From Opitutales bacterium (lineage in GTDB: Bacteria; Verrucomicrobiota; Verrucomicrobiia; Opitutales; UBA2995): a stretch of DNA of 64,000 bases. The position numbers and the translations under genes are program-made. Under the pieces are notes generated by a model. That model worked only from the letters and a program-made list of their open reading frames with translations, was not told the origin of the DNA and made no database searches. The stretch is taken from NCBI GenBank assembly GCA_022824405.1, contig JAJDZZ010000019.1, forward strand, positions 1-64,000, read 5' to 3'. This document shows, one piece after another, positions 1-9,764 of the stretch. Each line of letters begins with the position of its first letter. The stretch's first letter is position 1.

Positions 1-372
1 TAATTCCAGTGCTTCTTCCGAGCGTCTCCAGTAGCCACCCGCGGGTTAGCACAATCACCCACGAGTTGCTTCTAATGCTTCCGAACGCTGCCATGCTTAA
101 CAAGTTTTATCAGATTCGGATTGAACGCATACCATCACAAAATACACAAGATAAGGTATAAACATGGATTCACAGGATGGACAGGATTTGGAATGGACTC
201 CCGCCACTTGTCACGCCGTAACTCAGTGGAGCCGGATGAAGGCGGAAGTTCGCAAAGTTCGCCAGGAGCAGAGTCCATTAGGAATGGACCACGTTTGCGG
301 GAATACTGGCATGAAAGTTCCCCACCCAGATTCTCTCTTAGGTGGGTCAAATCTAAACCGCCTTTTTGACTA
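1..372. other. Non-coding stretch downstream of druE-like gene
   Basis: I see no convincing gene here. Short overlapping frames exist on both strands, but none has a recognisable domain. Around 163-190 is a copy of a dispersed tag (ATGGATTCACAGGATGGACA); a second, degenerate copy lies near 18881-18910. No clear hairpin terminator for the minus-strand helicase that ends at 373 was found. Confidence 0.5.
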
Positions 373-3300
373 TTAAATTACCTGGGTTAGAAAGACACTC
401 GCCTCTTTGGATTTATCCATCAAGTTGTCCACACCGGAGGTCAAATCCCAACGAAACTGCTTTCTATCACCGCTTTGAGTTACCTCGGCTATGATCCGGC
501 GATCATGAAAATGTCCTCCCTCACCCTTGCGTCGTTGCACGTATCTGACAGGAACGGAACCAATGTTTCGGATCTTCAATTTCTTCTTGAATTCCCGTAT
601 CGTATCGCGTGGATGCCTGCCGGAGCGCGACGGATCCCATATCAGCGTCACTTTATTTACACAGCCACAGAGTGAAATGAGGTAATCGAGTAGCTCGGCG
701 GCGCTCTCGAGATTGTGCTCCCTGGAGAGCAAGTAAGGGTCCCGGATGGTAATGGCAGCCTTTTCCACGTTAATGAGAGGAGTGAAAACTTGGGCAAGGT
801 CGACAGCTTTTCCCACTGGAAAATCGAACCTCTTGGTGTCGCGCAAGAACTGGCCGAGGGCGTTGGACTCCGAGCTGCAACCTTGCTTAACGTGTTCGAT
901 ACGATCCTTAGTCGTGTTTGATATCTTACCTTCCACGAACACCGAGCCATTTGAAAGCAGCCCATTTAAGAGTGGACGGTCCCACTCTTGGGAGAAATAA
1001 CACTTTCCATTGGCCGCCGTGTCCACAACCAGCCTTGGGAACCCTGTTCGACGCTCAATTGGTCCCGATGCAAGGAATTTTAGTCGCCCTGCTTTCTCCA
1101 TCTCAGCAAGCATGGCAAGCGCTTTCAATTCCTCCCCGCTGGCCTCGGCAAGTGAGTCACGGATTGGATGTTCGGTAAAGATTCGGACCTTTCGATCAGG
1201 CGAAGCCTCCAACAGGTTCCTGATGAACCAAGCTGTTTCTCGTTGGCGTCCAAGATCTTCTCCTCCGGCAATTCTGGGAACGAAAATCTCAATATTCCGA
1301 GAACCACGAAGTCGTTCCAAAAGACCCGCCTCGGAAGGGACTTCCCATCGAACGGCTCCTTCTGGGGCAACCCCTTCCTTTATCTGCGCGCCTGCGGCAA
1401 GGGCTTCCAACCAAGGGAGCACTCGGTGGCGGTCGAATTCTTCCCAATGGGCTTGGTTGCCATAGTCGTTCAGACACCTCACACAAGAACTGGCGCAATC
1501 CGCATGGCATTTTAGAATTGCGAGTGCTTTCCTTACCAAATTCTTTGTCGAAAGTTGCCCGCCACTCCCAAGTCGGCGGGAATAACCTGCTCCGCCTGGT
1601 GTCGAGTCGTAAAGGATCACAACGGGTCGATGACCGTCCCTTTGAAAGGTGGCCGCCAAATCACGCGAATCGATTTGGAGCAATCGAACGGCAGCAAGGC
1701 GGAGGGCCTCCGCAAGAGTTCGCAGGAAGCTATCCTCGCCCGACTTCTCTTCGGGGTCGTCTTCGAATCTCGGGATCGGATTGGTGAAGGCAAAAGCGCG
1801 TACATCGGTCTCAAAAACATGCCCCAAGTCGACTGGAAATTTTAGCTCGGTTACTGGGCACTTGTCTCCTGTACGGGGATTGTCATGGTTTGTCTTGACG
1901 GGTTTCCCATACTTGGTGTCTTGGGTAGCAGGTTCGGCATACTCGCACTTCTCGCAGCGAAGGTAACCACCTCCATGAGGCCCTCGATTTACGATGAACA
2001 GCCGCCCCCGAAGATCTTCGTTGTCATCCCCTGGAAAAGCGGGAGCGTAAAAGGTCCGTGCACCTACCAAATCCGTGTCTTCGTATCGGTGAACAGGAGC
2101 CTGCGTAACTAGCCGAGCTTCATCTGCGGGACGTTGTCGAATGCGGGTCGATCCCGGATCTCTGCCTTTTCGGTCCTTCACCGAAGTCAAAAATCCCTTT
2201 GGCTCGATGAAATTACCTTGGCGGAAGTGTCCGGCAAATTTGGATGAGCACTGTGAACAGCGTCCATCAAAATCTTGGAGGTCATCCTTGATGTCCACAT
2301 GACCGCAGGAATTGCAAACCCTATACCTCTTGGTTGGCATAAATTCCTTGGGATAGCGGACGATTCCCCTGCTTGCCCAGATCCTGCCGCCAGCAACGAC
2401 CTCCGCTTCAGGGGCGTATTCGGAGATCGCTAATGTCGCCGAACGGTCGAGTTGAAGTTCGGCCTCCAGGTTCCCAAACGGGGTAGGTCTCTGCCCTTTT
2501 CCTCGAATGATCTCCAGCCTGCAAGTGTGAACCGGGAAGCTGTAAGTTGGAATCACCGCCGATCTGGAAAGGCCATCGACCAGAAATTGGTTGAGCAGGT
2601 TGGTTTGCTGACGTTGCATGATCGCCGCGATGATGTCTCGGTCGGCGTCTCGGGCCTCAATTCGCCGTTTTTGCAGGAGTTGCCAGCGAGAAGCGATGTC
2701 GTGAACGAACCGGCTCAACTCGTCACGAGTGTGTTTGGCCAGTTCGCTGCCCTGCAATCCGATAGGCCGGAATTCCTCGGGCAGGGTCGAAACAAGACGC
2801 TGTGCTTGATTCTTTGCATTAACCCCTTCTTTGCCCTCCAACCAATTTAGGAAGGTGTCCAAGAAAATGCTAACCTCGTCCTTTGTGAGGCTTTCACCAA
2901 ATAGATCTTTCAACTGAGGCGCGCCCATCCCAGTCTTCTCGATATGTTTACGGAGAAAGCGGGCGAGGATAATTGAAACCTGATGACGGCGGAAGAAATC
3001 GGCATTATCCAAGGCAAGGAAAGGAACGGGCGCCGGGTCTCCCAAATAGCGGTCGAATCTGCGGAAGCTTGCTTGGTCATAGTTGCTGTTGCGGGCAATC
3101 GTCAAAGCGACAGGTGCAGCTTGGGCTCTACGGCCTGCGCGACCGGTGCGTTGCTGATAGTTGACAACCCCAGGAGGTACGTTTTTGCAAACAATCGCTT
3201 CCAAGTCTCCGAGGTCGACTCCAAGTTCGAGTGTGGTTGTGCAGCTTAACAAATTGACCTTACCGATGCGGAAATTCTCCTCAATTGTTTCGCGTAGTTG

Positions 3301-6294
3301 ACCTCCAATAACCGCGCTGTGCTCCTTTGCCACCGCGTTGCTGCCCCCCTTAACTCTGTCAGTTTCCCTCAAATAGAGATGGGCGTAGTGGTTTTCCTTC
3401 TCAAGGGTCCGCCGGGCCTCTTTTGATAATTCTTCAAGATTCCCCTTACATTTCCAAGCGGGACAAACAGACCGAACGGAGCGAAAGGTGCGAGTCCCAC
3501 AGGTGTTGCATTCGTAAATTGGGAGATTACCCCCATCCGCAATACCGAACTTATCGAGATTCAGTCCGTATCCGACCCCAACTGGAAGAAGCAACCGTTC
3601 TCTCCTAGCCTGATGCCAAAACTCCTCCAAAACTTTGAACGCTAGATCTCGGGTTAGATTCAGTCTCGTCTCAAGTATCCATGTGGAACGGTTGGTGGTC
3701 GATCCCGCTGGCAGGAGTCCGAGAGTCGAACCGCGTTGTCTAGGCTTCCTTTCCAGAACAAAACATCGGCCTGACTGATTCTTAAAAGGCCCCCAGATGG
3801 TATCGTCCGTGAGGTCGAGTTCTTGTTGTGGATTCGCAATGGCCCGCTCACTGCGAATGCGGTCGAGCGTGAGTTCCACGAAGGCTTTGGCATCTCTGCC
3901 TTTCAGGCCTGCTCCAGTTTTTTCAATAGCTTCCACAATCCTTTCCAAACTCCCAAGGTCGTATTGCACTGACGCAATGCCCAAACCTTCGAGGGAAACC
4001 CTAACCAAACTCGGGGTGAAGAACTCCGCGACAATCTGAGCGTAAAGGGTATCCTTTGCATCGCCGTCACCCGAGTCCTCCATTCCATGATGTGCTTTAT
4101 AAGCCGCTCGGCCATGCAACCCCAACAGTTTCCAGACCCTGTTGCGGGCCTGCCGTAATGGGGTGCCTGTTGGTTCGGCATCCTTCCGAACAGCTTGGGC
4201 GATGCACGCTCGCAAGGCCAAGTCCATACTTGTCCGCTCAAAGAAAGGGGCGAAAAATGCGGCGTCCTGGCGGTTGTCCGAAAAAGCCAGGAGCTTCCGT
4301 CCGGCCAGCGGCCTCGGCTCGGAGGCGTGGTCTTGGCCGGGGAGGGCTTCAAAAAGGACTTGGGTTGCGACGGCAGCAAGCGCATCGTTTCCAGGGTGCA
4401 AGGGAGTGATTGGCTCCGGAAACCTGGATGCCCGGTTTCCACAAACTACGCACGCGTTCAGATAGCGACGCTTTTCCTCCTTGTCTTCCTTCAGTTCGCA
4501 TTTAATTACCCGCACTCTGCCAGAAACTTCGGCGGAACCCGCAATGCCCGTTTTGGGATCAATGTATACAATCTCCTCAGCCTCATTTGAGACTCCCTCT
4601 TCGGGATCCAATTCCATCGCGGCGTCCTTCGCCAATGCGACAATGCGAAATACGGCGCGTTCGGATCCAGGAATGGGCTTTCCGGACATCTTCCCATTGC
4701 GGTACCAACCTTCCAGATACGGCTCACCACAGTTGCGGCAAGATAAGAGACTGAAATAAGGAACACCATCAGGGTCGTTGTGGGATTTCTTGGGGCGAAA
4801 GTCAGACCAACCTTCCTCGGCTTCGGCATCCAGTCGAACAACTCCTCCCTCGATCCCAGTGAGGGCCAAATGATAGCGAGCCGGAAGAATCGGGAATTCG
4901 TAGTTGTTTGGCCGAGAGAAAACGGCGGTCCTGATCATGGAGCGAAGAGCCGAATTGCTCGTCTCCGGATCGGATTCGGGAAAGACCTTCTTTGCAAGAT
5001 ATTCAAAAGATCGGAGTCCTTGGGCAAGTTCTTGAGCGACTATGCGGACTTCGGAAATTGTGGCCAGGCGACGTGTGAGAGTTTTTTTTAATTCTGGCTG
5101 ATTTAGTTGGAGCAAATCGTCCAAATCTTCGCAATAAATATTCCAATCCTCTACCGTGGGGTTCTCCTCCTCTTGCATAACGTTGACAACTTCCCCTAAT
5201 TCCTTCCATTGGTCCGCTCCAAGGGAAATCTGTGCGTGTCCCTTCTTAAGGTCCGGATGAAGTTCTCGGCCTCCGGAGATTAAGCCGGCTCTCGAATCAA
5301 ACTTCTCCCCAAAGAGATCCGAGGCGAATCCGGCAAGTTCTTTGCGGTTTTCGACATTGAGACTCGCGCTCGTGCCGATTACCTGGAGGTTTCCGGATTC
5401 CAAACCGAGCTGAACTTTCAATTTGCGAAGAAGAAATGCCACTTCGATTGCCTGGGCCCCAGTGTAAGTATGGATTTCGTCCAACACAAGGAACCGAAGG
5501 CGCGCATTGTGGAAAAGTGGAGCGTTGCGAGGAAGGAGTAGGAGGTGCTCCAACATCGCATAGTTTGTGATAAGTATATGGGGAGGTGTTTCCAGCATTT
5601 CCGAGCGGGAGAGGAGCCAGGATTTGGAAAGGCGGGTAATGGTCGGTTCCAACCCCAAGGCGTCTCTCAGAGCATCGTTATCGAGCAAGCGAGATTCCTC
5701 CTGGCGCCTGTTCGCATTTGCCCGGACTTGGCCCGTGAACCGACCGAATGTGATGCCTGGGTCATTGAGTTGCCTGAGCAGCATTGGAGCCAAGCGGAAA
5801 TAGAGTTGATCGTTAGCGAGGGCGTTCAACGGGTAAATAATTACCGCTCTCACCCCTGGCGTTCCCAAATTTCCTTCGCGAAGTAGTTGATCGACCAACG
5901 GTAACAAAAAGCACTCCGTTTTCCCGGAACCTGTTCCTGTTGCAACAATGAAATTCAGGTTTTTGGCGGCCTGCCGAATGGCGCGCTCCTGATGCTTATG
6001 AAGAGGGCGGTGGAGGATTCGTTCGAAACCCGTTTCCTGCATGACTCGCCACTTATCAGCCATAACCCCGGAATCTATAAGTTCGCGAATCGACCCTCGC
6101 TTTTTAAAATCTGGCAGGTTCTCCAGAAATGGGCCCTTTGTCAAAAGGGTCGACTCAGATTTTAACGCATTCCTAACGGCACGAGCGAGTTTCGGGGCGC
6201 GGGTGTCTGACACGGGGACCGCGGTTGAAATGTAACGGGCGAGCGTTTCTCGAAGGCGATCTCTCAACCGCAAGGGATTCAGATCGCGAGCCAT
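373..6294 (-). CDS. druE: DruE-like giant DEAD/DEAH helicase with DUF1998 (Druantia type III candidate)
   Basis: Predicted anti-phage superfamily 2 helicase of 1973 residues. Seen: Walker A ATGTGSGKTE at about 118-127, DEIH box at about 272-275, and motif VI YQQRTGRAGRR further on. There are several Cys-pair zinc motifs (CRNCGEP, CVVCGN, CNTCGTR, CNSCGH) and a DUF1998-type cluster CASSCVRCLNDYGNQ. The C-terminus carries an HDRR motif followed by GVDNLMD, resembling a degenerate phospholipase D-like domain. DUF1998 helicases of about 1800-2100 residues are the DruE hallmark of Druantia; MrfA/YprA relatives are only about 750 residues. It starts 3 bp after the stop of the druH-like gene, so the two are probably co-transcribed and coupled. 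Helicase identity is near certain; assignment to Druantia III rests on size, DUF1998 and partner. Confidence 0.85.
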   Translation of the reverse strand: MARDLNPLRLRDRLRETLARYISTAVPVSDTRAPKLARAVRNALKSESTLLTKGPFLENLPDFKKRGSIRELIDSGVMADKWRVMQETGFERILHRPLHKHQERAIRQAAKNLNFIVATGTGSGKTECFLLPLVDQLLREGNLGTPGVRAVIIYPLNALANDQLYFRLAPMLLRQLNDPGITFGRFTGQVRANANRRQEESRLLDNDALRDALGLEPTITRLSKSWLLSRSEMLETPPHILITNYAMLEHLLLLPRNAPLFHNARLRFLVLDEIHTYTGAQAIEVAFLLRKLKVQLGLESGNLQVIGTSASLNVENRKELAGFASDLFGEKFDSRAGLISGGRELHPDLKKGHAQISLGADQWKELGEVVNVMQEEENPTVEDWNIYCEDLDDLLQLNQPELKKTLTRRLATISEVRIVAQELAQGLRSFEYLAKKVFPESDPETSNSALRSMIRTAVFSRPNNYEFPILPARYHLALTGIEGGVVRLDAEAEEGWSDFRPKKSHNDPDGVPYFSLLSCRNCGEPYLEGWYRNGKMSGKPIPGSERAVFRIVALAKDAAMELDPEEGVSNEAEEIVYIDPKTGIAGSAEVSGRVRVIKCELKEDKEEKRRYLNACVVCGNRASRFPEPITPLHPGNDALAAVATQVLFEALPGQDHASEPRPLAGRKLLAFSDNRQDAAFFAPFFERTSMDLALRACIAQAVRKDAEPTGTPLRQARNRVWKLLGLHGRAAYKAHHGMEDSGDGDAKDTLYAQIVAEFFTPSLVRVSLEGLGIASVQYDLGSLERIVEAIEKTGAGLKGRDAKAFVELTLDRIRSERAIANPQQELDLTDDTIWGPFKNQSGRCFVLERKPRQRGSTLGLLPAGSTTNRSTWILETRLNLTRDLAFKVLEEFWHQARRERLLLPVGVGYGLNLDKFGIADGGNLPIYECNTCGTRTFRSVRSVCPAWKCKGNLEELSKEARRTLEKENHYAHLYLRETDRVKGGSNAVAKEHSAVIGGQLRETIEENFRIGKVNLLSCTTTLELGVDLGDLEAIVCKNVPPGVVNYQQRTGRAGRRAQAAPVALTIARNSNYDQASFRRFDRYLGDPAPVPFLALDNADFFRRHQVSIILARFLRKHIEKTGMGAPQLKDLFGESLTKDEVSIFLDTFLNWLEGKEGVNAKNQAQRLVSTLPEEFRPIGLQGSELAKHTRDELSRFVHDIASRWQLLQKRRIEARDADRDIIAAIMQRQQTNLLNQFLVDGLSRSAVIPTYSFPVHTCRLEIIRGKGQRPTPFGNLEAELQLDRSATLAISEYAPEAEVVAGGRIWASRGIVRYPKEFMPTKRYRVCNSCGHVDIKDDLQDFDGRCSQCSSKFAGHFRQGNFIEPKGFLTSVKDRKGRDPGSTRIRQRPADEARLVTQAPVHRYEDTDLVGARTFYAPAFPGDDNEDLRGRLFIVNRGPHGGGYLRCEKCEYAEPATQDTKYGKPVKTNHDNPRTGDKCPVTELKFPVDLGHVFETDVRAFAFTNPIPRFEDDPEEKSGEDSFLRTLAEALRLAAVRLLQIDSRDLAATFQRDGHRPVVILYDSTPGGAGYSRRLGSGGQLSTKNLVRKALAILKCHADCASSCVRCLNDYGNQAHWEEFDRHRVLPWLEALAAGAQIKEGVAPEGAVRWEVPSEAGLLERLRGSRNIEIFVPRIAGGEDLGRQRETAWFIRNLLEASPDRKVRIFTEHPIRDSLAEASGEELKALAMLAEMEKAGRLKFLASGPIERRTGFPRLVVDTAANGKCYFSQEWDRPLLNGLLSNGSVFVEGKISNTTKDRIEHVKQGCSSESNALGQFLRDTKRFDFPVGKAVDLAQVFTPLINVEKAAITIRDPYLLSREHNLESAAELLDYLISLCGCVNKVTLIWDPSRSGRHPRDTIREFKKKLKIRNIGSVPVRYVQRRKGEGGHFHDRRIIAEVTQSGDRKQFRWDLTSGVDNLMDKSKEASVFLTQVI

Positions 6295-6297
6295 TCG

Positions 6298-9200
6298 CTA
6301 TTTCGTTTCATGCTTTTCGACCAGCGTCCACAGAAGAAGGTAGAAGGCCAGGAGTTCCGGAGCGAGCCGGAGAAGCGTGCCTATATGTTTTTGCACTTTA
6401 TCCATTGGCAAATTCGCCTTTGTCGCCAAATCCTGCCAAAACCATTCCACATTCTCTTTCCGCCAAGCCTTGCTAAGTGCTGAAATCACTCTTGGAGCGC
6501 CTTGGACCAAAGCGAATCCGTCTTCCAAATCATGGGGTAAATCCATAGCCGTGGTTTCGTGCCGCTTGAAGTGTTCCACAAGGGCCAGCACCTTGGAAAA
6601 ACGGGTTCCTTCCGAAGCGATCGCAACCCGGTCCGCCATTCGCTCGCACGCTCTGTCGTGGTGCCAGATCGATAAGGGTTTATCATCATCCGCTATTTTC
6701 TCCATAGTTCGGGCATACTGACAATATCGTGAGAAGTTGAATGCTCCCGGAGAAGCATTGGGGTTGCTTTGAAAGAATTGGAAGTTTTTGAATGCTATCA
6801 GGAAGGTCGGGCTGACATCCAAGCCCTTCACTGCATCTTCCAAGGACTCTGTAAGTCCGGCGAGGCCGACCGACTCGAACTCTTCGTAACCGGACATAGT
6901 ACTCAACCCTAACTGTCCGATATCCTCCGCATTGACGGTGAAAAGATCGGGGCAGACTTCAATGGGATGATGGAAGGGAATCCAACTCTCCCTCGCATGA
7001 GATTGGGGCGGAAGGGCGCAGGCTTTCAGCAAAGTTGATCGATGGGCATGTTTGGAGAGGTCAAGGGAATTTCCCAACCGCCTCCATGCGTTCAAGGCTT
7101 CAAAATACCCGTTGCTACGGCATTGCCTAGCGATTGGGGTTTCCATGATTCGGCTCAGTTGTAGAAAAGCCTTAGCCCTATTCGGTTCTGGACACCATTC
7201 CGAAATATCTCCATAGCCCAGTTCTTCGGCGTATGATTCTGATGTTATGCAGGTGGCGAAGGTTTCCCCACGAGAATTTATGAGGGGAAGGAATTCCATG
7301 CGGTCTTTTTCACGGATTTGGAAGCTTACAAACCAAACCCCGTCCGGGTATTTATCCTGGTCGATTTCGATGTGAATTTGAGTCGATTCGTCAGTCTTAA
7401 TTGCCGAAGCGAGAGGGAAGTCATTCCGATGATTTAGTGGAGATAGCAAGGGTAGGTTTTCTTGCAGCTTTTCCCCAAAAACCAAATTCTCAGCCTCTAT
7501 ACGCACTTCCTCTATAGGGCGTTGAAAGACTGCCTCAAATTTCCAAGAAGTCGCGCCAAGAGGTTGGGCATGGAACTCCGTGGGTTCCGCTTCTGGAACA
7601 ACGCGAACCAATACCCGTCCAAAACTCTGATTCCCGTTTGAATGAAGCCGAACCTCGTTGTGTTTCCCTTTTTGCTTTAGTCTTGCAAAAGACACCGACC
7701 ATTTTCCTATTTTACCGAACGCGTTTGGGATTATTTCCCCTTTCAAGTTAATCGCAGCTTTCGGGTCCGAATAGCGCACGATCAAGCTCGATGCAAAATC
7801 ATCTCTCACAGAAATCAAACCTCCCACCTTCAAGGGACGCACCGCTCCATCGGACTTCCGAACGGACAAGGAAACTCCGGGTGGTTTCAGGCTGAAACTG
7901 ACCAACCGATGATGGTCCACCAAGAAACAAAGGCGAGCTCGCAAATAAGCCTCACCCTCAAGGAGCGCCAAGCGGTTGTGATGGTCCCAATCGATATGCC
8001 TGAGCTGCTCTTTCGCGAGGTTTTTGGGCATCGATTTGGAAAAAAAGACTCCGTCGTTTAGTCGATCCAGACCTGGCCAAAACCAGAACTTTGTCCGGTA
8101 TAGAGCACGATCCTGTCCCCTTATGTGAAGGGAAGCTCGCGCCATTCCGAAGTGACCTGTCGTTGGCATTTCGGGGTCGGCGGCAAGAAGGCCATCGGAA
8201 GTGCTTAGGACGGGAATCCGAATCTCCTTGTCCAAGGCGGGATGTGAGATTCGCGCTTCCAGCCCTTCCGAAGCGTCGCCACTCCGACCAAGGATTCGAA
8301 GCGATATCGGCCCAGCCAATAACCACCCATCCCGGTTCCGAACGATTCTTTTTCCTACTACCTCCATTCGAAGACGCGCCTCCACATCCACTTCGCATTG
8401 GAAATCCTGCTGAAGGAGGTCTACTTTTCCCGAGATGTCGTAGAAGAGAACGAAACCTTCGGGACCCAAGGGGTGGCACCTTTCCTCATTGATTTGGAAT
8501 GCAGTTGAAGACAGGAACCAGAGTTGCCCAGCTCGAACCCTTTGCCCGCTATTTTTGGCAGGATTAAAATATCCTCGGTGGATGCCCGTCTCACCATCGA
8601 AAACCAAGATGCTTCGGCTTTCCGAAATAACCGGAAAGGGCCTCCAGCCATTGACTGCGTCGCCAGGTCTCCTCCATTCTATTGCCGAAGGCCATGGCAA
8701 GGAAAGGGCCAGCCTGCCACCGCGGCTAAGCGGGTGGACTTTTCTGTTTATCTTCACTTCCAACCTGCTTGCATGACGTGGGATTGACACCCACAATTCG
8801 CCGTCAGAGAACTCAAGAGTGAGGGGTGGAAGGTCGGTTTTCTTGCCCTTTAAAGCGGATTCGGGAGGATTCTGAATCGCCCTTTGGAATTCACGTTCAA
8901 ACTCCGAGTTTGGGGATTTCTGATGGCGAAGACGGATAAAAGTGGCAGCATGATACCCGGTCGGGTCCCCTCGGACGATGCGGCGAAGCACTTTGAGACC
9001 AGGCGGAGCAAACTCCACTGCCCTGTCCTCCCAATCATCAACTTCACGTGTTTCGTAGGCATTTGGTAGACCCATGAGGCTCTCAGCCTTCAGAAAAGCG
9101 CCCGCGAGAGAAGGTAATTGTTTGCGCGACACACCTGCTTGAAAAAGGTAGGCATCCACATAACGCTCCCCAGTGTCGGATGGGAGTGCCAAACCGATCT

Positions 9201-9558
9201 TCTCACAACTATTCCTGAATTTTATGAAAAAAGAGAAACGTTCATGATGTGGGATACCTTCACTATTCAGGTCTAAACTCTTTTCGATGTGTTTATAGAC
9301 TGCAGCATAGTCTCCCTCTTTTCCATAAGACTGCGAGAGAGCGGTGGCCACCACTCTTGTGCTGACGCAAGGGAAACTGCCCATTAATGAAAGGAAACAA
9401 TAGAAGTCCCCCCGGATCCACTCCACGAGTTCCGCATGGGCTTCCTTTTCAATCTCAGGTCGCACATCACAGTGTGCAATGAAGGGGGAGCCTTGTGATG
9501 CGGAAAGCTTTTCCAACAAAGCCTTTTCAAAGCGTTGGACAGACTCCAAAAATGTCAT
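6298..9558 (-). CDS. druH: DruH-like large protein of unknown fold, partner of the DruE-like helicase
   Basis: A 1086-residue protein with no enzymatic motif I can recognise. The first ~230 residues look helical, the middle (about 250-750) is rich in alternating beta-type segments, and the last ~300 are helical again with many Trp and His residues. Druantia type III consists of only two genes, druH (about 1000-1100 residues, unknown function) and druE; size, order and the 3-bp spacing to the helicase match. It may correspond to the YjiT/STY4851 family found beside similar helicases in enterobacteria, but that is from memory. There is no signal peptide or membrane segment, so it is cytoplasmic. 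The promoter should lie in 9559-9697. Confidence 0.7.
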   Translation of the reverse strand: MTFLESVQRFEKALLEKLSASQGSPFIAHCDVRPEIEKEAHAELVEWIRGDFYCFLSLMGSFPCVSTRVVATALSQSYGKEGDYAAVYKHIEKSLDLNSEGIPHHERFSFFIKFRNSCEKIGLALPSDTGERYVDAYLFQAGVSRKQLPSLAGAFLKAESLMGLPNAYETREVDDWEDRAVEFAPPGLKVLRRIVRGDPTGYHAATFIRLRHQKSPNSEFEREFQRAIQNPPESALKGKKTDLPPLTLEFSDGELWVSIPRHASRLEVKINRKVHPLSRGGRLALSLPWPSAIEWRRPGDAVNGWRPFPVISESRSILVFDGETGIHRGYFNPAKNSGQRVRAGQLWFLSSTAFQINEERCHPLGPEGFVLFYDISGKVDLLQQDFQCEVDVEARLRMEVVGKRIVRNRDGWLLAGPISLRILGRSGDASEGLEARISHPALDKEIRIPVLSTSDGLLAADPEMPTTGHFGMARASLHIRGQDRALYRTKFWFWPGLDRLNDGVFFSKSMPKNLAKEQLRHIDWDHHNRLALLEGEAYLRARLCFLVDHHRLVSFSLKPPGVSLSVRKSDGAVRPLKVGGLISVRDDFASSLIVRYSDPKAAINLKGEIIPNAFGKIGKWSVSFARLKQKGKHNEVRLHSNGNQSFGRVLVRVVPEAEPTEFHAQPLGATSWKFEAVFQRPIEEVRIEAENLVFGEKLQENLPLLSPLNHRNDFPLASAIKTDESTQIHIEIDQDKYPDGVWFVSFQIREKDRMEFLPLINSRGETFATCITSESYAEELGYGDISEWCPEPNRAKAFLQLSRIMETPIARQCRSNGYFEALNAWRRLGNSLDLSKHAHRSTLLKACALPPQSHARESWIPFHHPIEVCPDLFTVNAEDIGQLGLSTMSGYEEFESVGLAGLTESLEDAVKGLDVSPTFLIAFKNFQFFQSNPNASPGAFNFSRYCQYARTMEKIADDDKPLSIWHHDRACERMADRVAIASEGTRFSKVLALVEHFKRHETTAMDLPHDLEDGFALVQGAPRVISALSKAWRKENVEWFWQDLATKANLPMDKVQKHIGTLLRLAPELLAFYLLLWTLVEKHETK

Positions 9559-9696
9559 GGGATGTTATATTCAAACTCCTCCAACTTTTGGTTCAAGAGT
9601 TAAAGCAGAACAGCAACCAGCTCTTTGGTTATTGCCCGCAGATTTAGTGGTGTCCTCAGATTTTGCCAATAGGGCTCCTGATGGCAGGCTGAAAAG

Positions 9697-9733
9697 CGAA
9701 AAAAGGGGAAAGGAATGGCTCCTCTCCTTTTAT
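9697..9733 (-). terminator. Possible terminator after res
   Basis: Read on the minus strand, an imperfect stem (AAAAGGAGAGGA against TCCTTTCCCCTTTT) is followed by a run of six T. It lies about 30 bp beyond the stop of the restriction subunit and upstream of druH. It would separate the restriction operon from the Druantia pair. Stem bulges lower my confidence. Confidence 0.4.
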
Positions 9734-9764
9734 TTCATCAGCGTGATCGCTGGCAACAAAATCC

